From the NCBI GenBank assembly GCA_905331475.1, contig CAJNYU010000007.1:416085-480084 (forward strand): a stretch of 64,000 bases of DNA. Reading direction: 5' to 3'. The notes below the pieces were generated by a model, which worked only from the letters and a program-made list of their open reading frames with translations, was not told the origin of the DNA and did no database searches. A program made the position numbers and the translations under genes. The DNA is from Rotaria socialis. Taxonomy: Eukaryota; Rotifera; Eurotatoria; Philodinida; Philodinidae. This document shows, piece after piece, positions 50,609 through 62,513 of this stretch. Numbering within the stretch: position 1 is the first letter of the stretch; each line of letters opens with the position of its first letter.

Positions 50609-53366
50609 CGAAAAAACATACGTCGATATATTGGACAAGTTTCAACGTGAAAAATAATGTTTTGGTACGCAATACATATGAGATCTTTTTCTTTATTGAA
50701 TTATGTGTTTCTCTATGAACTTCGCTCGTATTCAGTGTCATTATTCGCAATGTTGAATCTAAATGAGTCGAACACAATTGGATTATGATATGAAAATGCA
50801 GTGTATACAAATGCTATCTTTTAATTAAAAAGATCTGTTCAGTTTAACTCAAAAGGTCATAATATTTAAAAAAGACCTTGTATTCATAGCGCAGTATTAG
50901 ACAATTTTTTTTTATATCCAGGAAAAGCTCACAGTATAGTAATAAAGAAAATGATTGTAGTAATAGAAACTACAACTAAAATTTTCACTAGTTCATAAAT
51001 TAGTATCAATCCAATACTCAGCGAGTAGAATATTAATATCAAGTGTTCTCAGTTGACATATTTTCAGCTATGCTGATGGTTTTTTTCTCTCTATTGATTC
51101 ATGATTTCATATGAGCGTGTTTCATTGGGCGGCATATGTGAATAGAATCCATGATGCCAACCATTCGATATATTCTTCTGTTCTAGTGACATTGAATCTT
51201 TGTATAAATCGAAACACATTGCAAATATATCAAAAAACGTTTTTTTTTATGTTAGAAAGAAGCCAGTATAATTTAGCTTCATTTTCTTGAACTTAATGTT
51301 GCACAACCTTTGCTCAGTCATAGCATAATGTTTTTTGTTAAACACAGCTGGTTAAATATAAATTAACTGTAGTGAGACTTTTTATCTTTTATAAGTTTTT
51401 TTTTATGTCGAAAAAAATATTTGCTCAATATAATTTTTAAATTCTTTAGGAATGAAATGTATCACCATAATAGATTGATTCAGAATGTTTTCATGAAATA
51501 TAAGAAGAGATCATAAAAATAAACGTGCTTTGAATTCTAATAGGAGAATCCGTTCATTAACAACTCTTATGTTTTCAGTAATCATTTGAAATATGTAAAA
51601 AAAAGTATAAAAAAAAGACAGATTTATGGGTGTGAGTGTGAGTGTGGGGGTTAATTTCGACAAACGGGAATCCACGCGGTCAGTTCGTTGTTTTGTGACA
51701 AATTGCTGAATAGAACCTGATATATGGAATACAATGAAAGTCATTGTATGTCATTCATTACTGTTTATTGGACGTCGTGAGTTCATCGCCGTTTATTTGC
51801 CGTATTTATTGTTCGATGAATTTACTGCAATGACTGAGATTTGTATCATTTCAATGCCACAACTGATAATAACAGTCAATGCCGAGAAATAGTTGAAAGA
51901 AACAATGAAAACTTCAAAAAAAAGTCGAGTCTCTCAAATCAAACTCGAGTCGAGTCGGTTTGCCGAGTGCTCGACTCGGTTTCGGTCTACGATGTACAAA
52001 TCTTTTAACAGGTGCTTGCAGTGTATTAATCAAAATAAATAATTTAAAGTAAATAGAAGCACTAAAAATCCCAGCGATACAAATTGAATTAAAACATTAG
52101 TTTTTTTGTTTGGATCGACAAAACACAAATTTATTATGTTGAAATTATTCTATATTGATGATTCCACAATGATGATGGAGGTTTCTAGAAACTCCTGACA
52201 AATGAGATTGAACCTAAATAAGTAAAATCTAGCATTTGAACTACTTTGGTTTGAAAGAAAAACATGATATGAAGTAGAATATGCGTTAAATACAATTAAA
52301 TGCAACCTATCAAAAACAAAAATAATTTTCTTCTGAATATGCCATTTCATCATTGGCTTTAGTTGGTATTCATGTTAAATTCATGTTTGATATTTCCATT
52401 ACAAATTTTCTTTATGTTATAAAATTTTTTGAACTATCAAGGACGAAGTCAAAATGAATCATTTACTTGACGGGCTCAACCTTGACAAAAATAGAAGATA
52501 AAATAAGCCTATAATAGAATGTTGTATATCTGCAAAGTATACGTGTGAGGTATTTCTATCAACATAATATATAAAATACCATGTGGAACGCAATAAATTA
52601 TGAATGAAATTATAAGCTCCGCCCAAAACAAGTCAACAGAGAATTTTAAATTTTCCACAAAATAATGAATAGCAGAAGTATGTAAGCGATAACCTGAAAA
52701 CCATTTTTGCTTATTTTAGAAACACAGAAATACTTGAAGCATCAATAGCATTAATCATTTTCTATTCATTGAAGTTATTATGACGTTTCGGGTAGTCCTT
52801 CGTCAAATTATTTCTTCTACACAAATACAATTCGAACTCTACCAGGACATCTCAATTGTGTCGATAAAAAACTGCGCTAAAAATTGAGGTCATGAAACAT
52901 ATATGACCAACAGAATTGTTTTTAATAATTTGCTTGTTTCACTCTCTTCGTTTCATAATTATGTTTTTCTGTTATTCAATTGTTTTTCTCAACGAACGAG
53001 AAAACAGTCTTTGGTGCTTTGAAGATTTTTACTAATTTATTCCGTCAGAAACAAAATTCATTATGAAGAATGTGCGCTTCTAGCATCAGATTTTTATTTT
53101 GTCCTTGTAGTCATGACAGATATGTAACTTAAGTCATTCTCGACTTACCCTTCAATGACTGAGGTATAAAAAAGAGGAGAAAAGAACAAAGCTGAAGGAG
53201 AAGAATGAAACGAAGAAAACAACCTAACAGTTACAAAGTACACGTGTGCGTGTGTGCTCCGTCATTGCAAGCATACGAGTGTGGAGGATGAGAGAATAAA
53301 GATTAACAAAAAAAAAAAATTTGCTAAATTGCGTTGATCCTGTTTAGATTTATTTTGTCGACAACT
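50609..53366. other. intergenic with G-rich and palindromic islands
   Basis: No gene seen. Two local features stand out in otherwise AT-rich DNA. One is a TGTGAG/TGTGGG-type tract at about 51627-51650. The other is a GC-rich palindrome at 51946-51978. The last 150 bp before the nuclear receptor are purine-rich, and CTGTTTAG about 20 bp before its ATG could be a 3' splice site. Confidence 0.5.
51946..51978. repeat. GC-rich hairpin
   Basis: CGAGTCGAG (51946-51954) pairs with CTCGACTCG (51970-51978), and inside it CGG pairs with CCG, leaving a short T-rich loop. A further CGAGTC copy lies about 20 bp upstream. Confidence 0.7.
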
Positions 53367-54853
53367 ATGCCCTGCGAACTTCGGAAAGATTCCCGAAGGA
53401 AGAACTTTTCTTCTGTTTGTCAAGTTTGTGGCTGGAATGAAGCTTCGATTCATTATGACGTCATTTGTTGTTTTCCTTGTAAAATGTTCTTTCGTCGCAA
53501 TGCACATTTAGATTTGGTAAGTTATAATTTAATTTTCTACCAAATAAATTGTTTTGGTTTTTGTTTATAGATTACGTCACAATGTGAGTTCAATGGACGA
53601 TGCGATGTAAATACGCACAGTCGAAAAAGTTGCCGGTTTTGTCGAATGAAAAAGTGTTTAAATGTCGGAATGAAAAAGGATCTTTTTCGACCAGCACGTA
53701 CCAAACGTCATGCAAAACGGCAAGACTTCAATGATGTTGTAGAGTGTCGAAATAAGGTCTACGAGCACACAAATGAATTGTCTCCCTCACTTGAATAATC
53801 TTTTTTCTCTTTTTTTAAATGCAGGTTCTTGTTTCGTTGACAGTTCAGCCATTGGATCTTCTTTGCAATGATCGATCATTGTTGAGTACCGATCAATGGT
53901 CTCTTTTGTCCAATGTTGTTCATTGCTATGACACCCTTAGTCCTATTCCAGAGATTCAACTAACTATGGCCACCTTTGCGACGGCTCCACCTAAGCATCG
54001 TCTGAAGATAGCCGCCAATAATCTAATGGCGACCATGAATGCGTTCTTTTCATCGGTCTGGTCGTTTGTAGCAGCGGTGCCACATTTCGCTGCGTTACCA
54101 TTGATTATTCGCCAGAATCTCATTCAGCGGAACGTTCATCAAATGGGCGCATTGAGCGGTGCGCATATATGTCAAGAAGGCAGTTTTCACGATGATCCTT
54201 TCAATCGAAGCGTAGCATTTTCAGAATACGGTGAACCACAGATGGTTCTCATGTTAAAAGCTATTGAACTAGGAATTTTGGATCGAACAATATCAAAATT
54301 ATTTCTACTTGTTATGAGCCTTTCAACTGCTTCCGATATGGTTCAACCATCTAGTAATTATAAAAATCTATGGAAAGGTATTCTTCTCAGCTCTAGTGAA
54401 TAGGATTCACTTTCTCAGAAAACTAAAAATATAGGTTGTGAACGGAAAATAAGAAACATTTCTATGCTGAGCTTCTTTGTATTATCTCATGAATTCTTGT
54501 TATCGGATCAGAAAATTATCAAAATCAACTTTAATACATCACTGGGCTTGTTGAATCAATCTCTCCTTTTTTTAGGTGACAGTATCTGCTTTAGTACCAA
54601 GCAAATATTAGCCATGCAAAATATCTTTGTTGAAGTTATGTTCAAATATATGATTCATCGATTTGGCTACATTCAAGCGTCCGTTTATTTTGCTGAACTT
54701 ATTAAAAATACTATAATTCAAGGAACATATCTACAACAGGCAGAACAAAACTCAAATCATAATGATATGATACAAAATATCGTTCAAAGATTCGAGCAAT
54801 CTCTAATTCTGTGTCAACAACCTAGAAATGTTTTGTCTTCGGTTATACTTTAA
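53367..54853 (+). CDS. nuclear receptor (zinc-finger DNA-binding plus ligand-binding domain)
   Basis: Four exons: 53367-53516, 53571-53756, 53825-54377, 54435-54853. They give 435 residues. Zinc finger 1 uses C18, C21, C35 and C38 with standard spacing; the P-box segment CFPCKM departs from the usual CEGCKG/CEGCKA. Zinc finger 2 uses C55, C61, C71 and C74 and ends CRMKKCLNVGM, the classic family motif. An intron splits the two fingers. The N-terminal A/B region is only 17 residues. A basic hinge (RPARTKRHAKRQ) precedes about 300 helical residues that fit a divergent ligand-binding domain; no clear AF-2 core was identified at the C-terminus. Ligand and subfamily are unresolved. An AATAAA lies about 40 bp after the stop codon. 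Confidence 0.88.
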
Positions 54854-56210
54854 TTTATTGTTGATGTTCATTTTGATGAGTACTGTTCTATCAAATAAAA
54901 TCCAGTTATTATATATCAGAGTACACTTATACATAACGGCGCGTGTAAAGGGACTAGCCGTGCAGTATCTCATATTCACATTCCTCCTTATGTTTAAAAT
55001 TGGTTTCAAATGAACCACTCTTCCTGTAAATGTTAATTTTCACTGAAAGTGTTGGCCAATTCGTTTGTGTTTTATAATTGATTAATATCATTAATATCAT
55101 TAATTTTCCCCCTCATTTAGAATCATGTGTTCGTGCGTTGGATAAAAATAACTTATGCTCGAATAGTTTTATAAATAGAAAATGAATACGTTGAAACTGA
55201 TCGAATCATAATCGTTTTCATATGGATGTTGAATGTGGTCTTCAATTTTATCTACGTCTAATGTGAAATCTTTATGAATGATGATTTGTCGGTGTGATGC
55301 TATTGATGAGAGAAAAGATGAAATCATTTTGTTCCTTAATGATTGACAAAACTTCTACAATAACTTCATTATTTACAACTGAGGTACTTTTATTGAATTT
55401 AAATTTTCAAGTGCTTTTTTCATCAACGGTATGTTTCGATGACACAAGAAAAACAAATAAAATACTCATGTTTACGGTTCTTCTTTGAATGTAATGAATC
55501 TTAAAAGCAAGTATTTCTTTAATTTGTCATGCATATAGCATCTTGGTAATACTTAAAAGATCTTAAACTATAGTAAGCACTCGAAATATTATTAAATTTG
55601 AGTCTTTCATTTACTTATGAATGCGTGTCTTTGTTCATTCCAAAGCGCTTTCATTAAGAGTAGTAAACAAGCACAAATCTGAAGTCGTATTCAGAATCTT
55701 CCTAATGTTTTTAGATCTTGTTTCACTCTTAGCTCCTTCTCACGCAGTTCCGAACGATTGCTAACTCTCTAAAGTTTGGAATGTTAAAACGACTGGGGTT
55801 TTCTTCATTCTATGTGAATTTTATCTATCGATAAGTTTTCATTTTCTTCATCAGTTAATTATTTATAATACTTGCTTTGTTTAAATCTCACTTATATCTA
55901 CGTATACATAGACGACGTGGTCGAATGTTCGTAATCATTTTTGATACTTTCCTTATCAGTAGCCTATTTCATCATAGAATAAACTGAATAGGATCACACC
56001 ATTATTTTTTCACCTGTTCGATTCAAAGTAATAGTACTTATTGTCTGCTTTTAAAACTCAATAATATTCAACGAAAACTTTGAAATAATAAGAGAATCGC
56101 TTCGGAAAACCGCGAAGATTGATGCCGCATAATTATCCATGGCTACACTCAAACTTCCTGTTTAATAATTTCACACTATTTTTTAAACGTCATGAATCAA
56201 TGATAATCTT
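54854..56210. other. intergenic, nothing recognised
   Basis: AT-rich sequence downstream of the nuclear receptor, including its probable AATAAA signal near 54893. Short random frames only. Confidence 0.5.
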
Positions 56211-56728
56211 GACGGTTGGCCGTCATAATGTCGAAAGGAAAAATATCTAAAGGAAAAATGGCGAAAAAATTATATTGACATGAAACATTGTCAGATAATA
56301 TTTTAGAGAATTGTAAATAATATAGTGTATGTTTTTTGTATGAAATTAAGCTGAAATGTAAAGGTGAGAAAAATTCTTTTTAAATATGTCATTTTTTCGC
56401 GAGCTTCACGAAGCTCAAGTTTTTCTTTTCCTGGAAGATGACTATGATTGCAAACAGTTTTCATCAATCGATTATTTGAATCAGTATGCACTTTTGCTGC
56501 ACAATAATTAGTAGTGCATATCCAATACCTATTAGTTGTTGTTACTTTATTCAACTCTTCTATTTTACTTGTATCAATAGTTAGTCATTCCTATCAATAC
56601 TGACTAAAATTCTACACTAGTAAAATTATAAGAAAAAAGCAATGAAGTATATGTGATTACAATCGCCATATACTTGAGGCATCATTGTTTTCTATTTTTC
56701 ACTTTAGGCATTTTTCCAGCACACCGTC
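56211..56728. mobile_element. second FLYWCH-bearing inverted-repeat element
   Basis: Both ends start GACGGT when read inward (56211 and, on the complement, 56728). Inside the ends, GGAAAAATATCTAAAGGAAA (from 56237) matches the complement of 56694-56717 with few changes. GCGAAAAAA also occurs in the left arm, echoing the arms of the element at 5439. The only gene-like content is a truncated FLYWCH frame (56303-56554, minus). No target duplication was recognised, so the copy is probably old. Confidence 0.5.
56303..56554 (-). pseudogene. truncated FLYWCH zinc-finger remnant
   Basis: The frame keeps the second half of a FLYWCH domain: R-Y-W-I-C, C-A-A-K-V-H-T and N-H-S-H, so the four zinc ligands are present. 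Upstream sequence lacks the F...L...Y...Y half and runs into stops in all likely phases. A charged helix (GKEKLELREAREKM) follows the domain, then non-coding-looking sequence. It lies inside the inverted-repeat element 56211-56728. Confidence 0.5.
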
Positions 56729-58412
56729 TTCACATTAGATCATAAAATAATATTTTATTAAAATTTATTTTCATAGGCAGAAAATCGATTTATTTTCTTG
56801 AAATGATAAGCATTCCTTAACTAGATAGAAACACAGAGGCTCAAAGAGTATAATGAAACTTGTTTCCATTGCTTTTGCTTTTGAAACTGTTTTAGATAAA
56901 CGATATTGATTAAATTAGATTTAATTATTAAAATATATGAATCACACGCATACTGCTTGCATGGTGATCAACGATAGAAAGCACTGCATACAGGTTGAAC
57001 AGCTGTTTTTGTTGTCGTTTTGATCAGAGAACAAAATACTGAAGCCAAACAATTTTTGCTAAAACAACATCTCGCTCTCTCCCACAAGAACCTGTAGGAA
57101 AGAAGTTCCGTCCCTTTTATTTATTCCAAACAAACATTAAAAAAGCCTTATTTTTTGTGGAAATTTTTCATATAGTCACCATGTTTTTCATAGTGTTTTA
57201 TGAATGTGTAAGTTATTTACTTCATTCGTTTCTATCAAAAGGCAATGACCTCAAAACAAGGATACAATTAGTATTATTGATATAAATAATCTTTCCTAAC
57301 ATGCTTCAATTTAACGATTATGCTTTATGATCATTTAAACTTTTAGCGTGTTAGGTAGTACCGAAGAAAAAAGTACGTTCTTTGACAAAATATCTATGAC
57401 GTCTCGTCCATTGTTTTTTTATTGTTCCACTAGCTTTGTCGACGTTTCCGTTCCTTCCTTCGCATTTCATGGTGAAGTAACATGTAGGAGAAGAAAAAAA
57501 AAGAAGATATTACATTGGCTCTGAAGTTGATTAAAAAAATGTTCTGGCTAAATTGAAATGTTTCTAATTATAAGCTGAAAATAAAATTTCTATCTGGTGC
57601 GCATTCATAGTTGAAGAAAAAGAAAAAAACACCAAGCATTAACGATTCACCGGTGCAATTTAATACGCTATTGGATTTTTTTGCCTTGTTCTAGTAGAGC
57701 TCCATAAGTCAAACAAAAACAGAAATGTACTCTATTTGACAGCATGCAGATTTATTTATTCGTTCCTTCTTTTCTCATAATCAAGTAGCTAAACAAGTAC
57801 GCTCTGAATTTAATATTTGCATAAAATAATGAAAAATAGTAACAGATAAGGCTCTTTAAAATAGAATAAGAGCCTCTTACATTAATGAGAAAGTTTTCTA
57901 GTGATATCATTGATTGTAATGTGGGATTCGAAGCTTGTTCCGTATAGTTATTTCAGGAAGATATTTCATCTTGTCTTCGCTGTGAAGTAATAAGCAAGTA
58001 TGTAAGCTTAATCAAATAGAAATTCTATCGATAGTGAAATTGGCAATCGAGGACATTTTTGTTTCTTTATACAACTTCAAGCAATCTATCGCCTGACTGC
58101 ACCATCATTAATACCACCAGTACTCATTTTATTTTATGCGCAATTTGAATTGCAATGCAAAGCAAAATATTTCAAGACAAGTCACGTCTCTCATGTTTGC
58201 TTTGTCGGTTATTTCATTCTAGGTTCTCAGAAGAAATAACAAACTAGCAATATTCCTTCACGTATAAAGGAACGAGAAAAAAAATCAAATTCATTTCACC
58301 CAACTTGTGCGCTATAATTATGTAAACGAATGTAAGCGGGACAAAAATCATCGACCAACCAAACAACGCTAGTGCACATAAATTAAAGACAAAAATCTTG
58401 TTGCTATAGAAA
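56729..58412. other. intergenic upstream of the b561 gene
   Basis: No gene seen. AT-rich with scattered GA-rich stretches; presumably includes the promoter of the gene at 58413. Confidence 0.5.
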
Positions 58413-59171
58413 ATGGCTATTTCCAGAGACGACACAGTGGAGACTGAAGTAGAAGATGATACATTTGAATATGCTCATGGTACTGTAATGATATTTGCGT
58501 GGATGGTATTTGCTTCGACAGCTATTCTCTTTGCACGTTATGGCCGTGCAATTCGTTTCGGTTCGAAAGATAAATTCTTAGGTGAAAAGAATTGGTTTCA
58601 AATTCATCGTTTGTTGGCTTGTTTGACTTCAGTTACAACGTTGCTTGGATTTTTTCTTATTCTTGTTCAAACGAATGCTGAATGGGTAAGAGTCGATGAA
58701 GGTCAAACGTTTGTCCATTCTGTTTTAGGTGGCATTATTGTTTGCTGTGCACTTTGGCAAGCATGGATGGCACTGTTTCGTTGTCATCCAGACGGTTCAT
58801 ATCGCTTCATTTTCAACTGGCTCCATCGATTGACTGGATCATTGGCATTTTTTCTTTCCATACCAGCTATTTTTATAATTGTCGAACAACTGGGTAAAAA
58901 TCGAACTGGCATGATCATCATTCTCTCACTTTGGTCGATTTGGGTCGTTTGCATTGTGATCATTTTAGAAGTTATTCAATTTTTTTTCCGAAAAATATCG
59001 AAAAAAGCAGTTAGCCAGCGATATGAAACCGAACCATCGAGAATTCGTGCCGAAAATGATGATGGTAGTGCAACAAGATCTTGGAATAATCTATTGTTGG
59101 TTTTGTTTTCGCTGCATTTTGTTATATCGATTGCACTGGCAATTCCACTCATTGTTCTCATTTGGAATTAG
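58413..59171 (+). CDS. cytochrome b561 domain membrane protein (FRRS1/DOMON-less type)
   Basis: An intronless frame of 252 residues with five to six hydrophobic helices. Four histidines sit where b561 proteins coordinate two b-type haems: H22 (AHG), H65 (QIHR), H102 (VHS) and H138 (LHR). Such proteins pass electrons across membranes, usually from ascorbate to ferric iron or monodehydroascorbate. The AHGTVMIFAWMVF opening and HPDGSYRFIFNWLHR stretch resemble the b561 half of ferric-chelate reductase 1-like proteins, but the DOMON and reelin domains of those proteins are absent. A charged loop (about 195-225) precedes a last helix near the C-terminus. No signal peptide. The start is the first ATG and keeps a short acidic N-tail. 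Confidence 0.85.
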   Translation: MAISRDDTVETEVEDDTFEYAHGTVMIFAWMVFASTAILFARYGRAIRFGSKDKFLGEKNWFQIHRLLACLTSVTTLLGFFLILVQTNAEWVRVDEGQTFVHSVLGGIIVCCALWQAWMALFRCHPDGSYRFIFNWLHRLTGSLAFFLSIPAIFIIVEQLGKNRTGMIIILSLWSIWVVCIVIILEVIQFFFRKISKKAVSQRYETEPSRIRAENDDGSATRSWNNLLLVLFSLHFVISIALAIPLIVLIWN

Positions 59172-60075
59172 AGTTAAGCTATGTTTGTCGTCAATTCAAC
59201 GGAGCCAAGCAGAGCTAGAATAGTGAACTTCATCTAAAATCTAATTCATATCTTATGTAAACGGCATTGTAGTAAACATGTAATCTTTATCAATAACACT
59301 TTTAATATTTGTATTTTATTTTCATCTAACAAAATATACAAAAGATTCGTATCACAAGAAGTTTTAATCAGTATTTTTCCTTTGTGAAAAGCTGTCTTGT
59401 TGTGAGAATCAATCAAAATAAGATTTCATTTCTTTTAATTAATTTGCATTTCAAATGTGAGAACAAGGGTCTTAAAAAAACGGGTAAATATTTGTAATAA
59501 AGTTGCTTTTTTTTGCTTGAAATCATCAGTAATAGGATTTTTCATTTGAAAATTATAATTCTGATAGATTAAAAGATCAGACGTTCATTTAATTTAAAAT
59601 CAAGTTTTACATCAAATTCCTGCAGGTCATTGTCAAGTAATGATTAGTGTTGTCTTTAATGAGATTGGAAAATAGTCAGCTCAACTCATCGCTTCACCAA
59701 TCCAAGGTGTGAGTTTCTGTTCAGTGTCGGTAAGAAGATGACACAAAAGAGAAGACGCCCCAGGCTTATGTTTCATTTGATAATTAAGAGCTGTTTGCTA
59801 AGATCTTATAAACTGATTCAATTACAGGAATTGATCAAAACATTAATTAGATTTTTCATGAATACAACTGAACTGGCTATGAAAAAGAATCAGTCGTAGA
59901 CTACATCAATTATTCTACGGCCAAAGAGAAACACAGTTGATTACTAATGTTGCGACACAGTCGTTTCAACCCTGTCAAAAATGAGACCTTACCAGCCAAT
60001 ATTAAAAACTTTATTTTAAAATAGAACAAATGCGCAATGATACAAAACAATATCTTAACTTTCTGTGCATTAATA
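59172..60075. other. intergenic, nothing recognised
   Basis: 3' region of the b561 gene; an AATAAAG near 59497 could be a poly(A) signal. No coding frame. Confidence 0.5.
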
Positions 60076-60457
60076 TATCACAGTAATGGGAAGGAAGTAG
60101 TTTAGTAGAGTGTCTTATATGTTACACATCTCTAACGTTCTTGTGTTTTGAAAATAAAACGATGGACTAGATGTCGCCTCTTCTATCATTTGATATGTGT
60201 TGATTGGTATGTTGTGTGCCAACCTTCAGATTTGTGAGTCAGCATGCATGAAATCGTTTTTATAGGTNTATCACAGTAATGAGAAGGAAGTAGTTTAGTA
60301 GAGTCTCTTACGTGTTACACATCTCTAACGTTCTTGTGTTTTGAAAGTAAAACGATCGACCAGATGTCGCCTCTTCTATCATTTAATATGTGGTGATTGG
60401 TTTGTGTGCCATTCTTCAGATTTGTGAGTCAGCATGCATGAAATCGTTTTTATAGGT
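60076..60457. repeat. diverged 193-bp direct duplication interrupted by an N
   Basis: The sequence from 60076 (TATCACAGTAATGGG...) repeats from 60269 (TATCACAGTAATGAG...) to 60457. About a dozen substitutions and a small indel separate the two. The single ambiguous base of the window (60268) lies exactly at the junction. Either a real tandem duplication or an assembly join between two homologous contig ends would look like this. Confidence 0.85.
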
Positions 60458-61440
60458 TTCATGCCATTTGGTTTGACGGATTGTGAAGATATAATGTTGA
60501 GCAGCAATCTGGTTTGAAGAGGGATTGAAATGATGTGCTGGGAAAATGTTGGTTGATAAATATCAAAATGGTAGAATATTGAAACCGAAACATATGAAAA
60601 AAATAATGTCTCCAATAGATTCGAACTCTAATGACGCTTTAGTGATTGTTGCTTTTCCTAAATATGCTACTTTGTAGTATACAAGTTTAACGAATAGTAA
60701 CTCTGATACCTAATACGTAGTATAAATCAATAACAGAATTGAACGAAAAACTATTGTATAAATAAAAGTTGAGTGTCATTTCTGAAGCTGCCTCATCCTA
60801 TACCTTTATCGAATCATCCTGGCCAAGTTTCTACAAACAAATGCTTCCCCCACCCCCTTGCATCCACCTATCACATACACTCCCTATCCATTCTCCTACC
60901 CCTGTATTCGTATTGCCTGTAAGCATGCGGTGGATCCATGCTCCTCATATCTTCCACATCGATTTAACTTTCCTGCTGTATAAGCGGATTTCCGGAAAAG
61001 CCGTACAACGCATTATATGAAGCTATGTGCTAATAAAAACCTGTTTGTTACTTTTTCCTTTTGCCAAAGAATTTAATAAGGGATTTATAGATTGCATATC
61101 TATGCAGGATAAGGGGAAAAGTATTTACTTTAAGAAAGATTTCGACAATGTAAATACCATGCAAGAAACCAAAATTCGAATAAACATCTCGTCATCCGTA
61201 TAAAAGAGAACTGAACGATGTCTCGCAAAATCGAGAGACCTTTCTCATTTCGGAAGTAATCTTTTGTTACATGCAAAACCAAAGAGAAATCAAAAACTTT
61301 CGGGGAGAAACCTTGGAAGAATTTTATTCATTTCGTGCAGAAATAAACATTTCATTCGAAGTAATAGAATATATAAGAAAGAATTAGTTTGTCAAAGGTA
61401 CATGCATACTTGTGGGGTGACATGACAGTTGAGCTCCCGA
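60458..61440. other. intergenic, nothing firmly recognised
   Basis: A C-rich pyrimidine stretch near 60845-60905 and random short frames. On the minus strand near 60600-60680 a GTTCGAATCT B-box-like motif and a TAGCATATTTAGG A-box-like motif occur, but the acceptor stem does not pair, so no tRNA is called. Confidence 0.4.
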
Positions 61441-62131
61441 CCGACACTTGAGCCTTCATGGATTATTTAAGAAGAAAACAAAATTGATATTCATTCACTT
61501 TGTTCAACATTAGATACCTATACAAAAACTTTTCTGCACATTCCAACGAGATCGATGGCCCGCCATTAAATTTCTTCATATCTATGTTCGTCATCTTCAC
61601 GAAAATGTGCAGACTCTTAAGATCATATCTGTTATTATATGTAGCATCCACTAGAATTCGATTTCATTCTATTTTTATGATACAATGTAAACTGAAAAAT
61701 CTTCAAAAATCTAGGACCAACTTCAACTCGATTGCCTACGACTGTATCCAGCTCAGGTCTAATGGGGCTCTCAAAAAGTGCCATGTATTGCTATTGAGTT
61801 ACGGTGCGTTTTGAACATTTGGTTGACACACATCAAAATCTATATCTACTCTTTTAATTGAAGAATGAATTTTTTTAATAAAAAGAATTATGTAGTTGGC
61901 GAAAAATTACACTCAAGCTATTGGTACCATGACAACATGAGCCGTACGTGTATTCGCCAAAGGCGGACGTAGGATAGAATAAAGCTATATTTTATACGAT
62001 ATCTGCAGTTTGCCAAGGTGAAAAGGTGTTTCTGTGCCCATTTCTAGTCGATACTATTGTTAAAATGAACAAGGTGAATGAATATCAATTTTGTTTTTTT
62101 CTCAAATAATTCATGAAGGCTCAACTGTCGG
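61441..62131. mobile_element. 691-bp element with 66-bp terminal inverted repeats
   Basis: 61441-61506 and the complement of 62066-62131 match over 66 bp with five mismatches, starting CCGACA(C/G)TTGAGCCTTC and ending TTGTTCA. The interior (560 bp) has short frames on both strands but no transposase. No target duplication was found next to the ends; a partial copy of the end sequence (GACAGTTGAGC) lies just outside the left border at about 61424, suggesting nested or repeated insertion. A non-autonomous DNA transposon is the best call. Superfamily unresolved. Confidence 0.75.
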
Positions 62132-62160
62132 TGTACCGTTTTACTATTATTATCACAATC

Positions 62161-62485
62161 AACAATAATTTATACAACATATGGTGATATTCATCTTCGA
62201 TTATTTCCTGAATATGCTCCAAAAGCATGTGAAAATTTTATTCAACATCCAAAACAATCATATTATAATGGTTGTATATTTCATCGTGTAATGTTAGACT
62301 AAATACAAATGGAAGCCAATTTTTTTATAGGTGTTGTACCATGTTCGTGGTTGGATAATAAACATACTATTTTTGGAAGAGTTTCAAAAGGAATGAGTTT
62401 TGTTGAAAAAATTTCTTAAGCTAAAACAGATAGATTTGATAAATCTTTAGATGATATTAAAATTATTTCAATATCGATTAAATAA
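62161..62485 (+). pseudogene. PPWD1: decayed PPWD1 cyclophilin domain (3' relic)
   Basis: The first part reads IYTTYGDIHLRLFPEYAPKA then ENF and YYNGCIFHRVM, the start of a cyclophilin fold, and hits TAA at 62300. After a deletion of about 55 codons, the frame resumes [20 protein letters not shown] and ends in DDIKIISISIK, which matches the C-terminus of peptidylprolyl isomerase and WD repeat protein 1, a spliceosome-associated prolyl isomerase. Another in-frame TAA lies at 62417-62419. The catalytic core (F-Q-MAN-GSQFF block) falls in the deletion and the upstream WD part is missing, replaced by the inverted-repeat element ending at 62131. Non-functional. Confidence 0.8.
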
Positions 62486-62513
62486 ATTCTCGTTCTTTAC
62501 TCATTTATTTCAG

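Noticed and set aside
53262..53507. Minus-strand frame over the nuclear receptor start
   Set aside because: Antisense shadow of the first DNA-binding exon.
60600..60690. Possible tRNA gene on the minus strand
   Set aside because: A- and B-box-like words are present, but the 5' and 3' acceptor strands do not pair and the anticodon arm is unconvincing.
61500..61814. Open frame of 104 codons inside the inverted-repeat element
   Set aside because: No transposase motif such as DDE/D spacing; a frame on the opposite strand overlaps it and neither shows coding bias.
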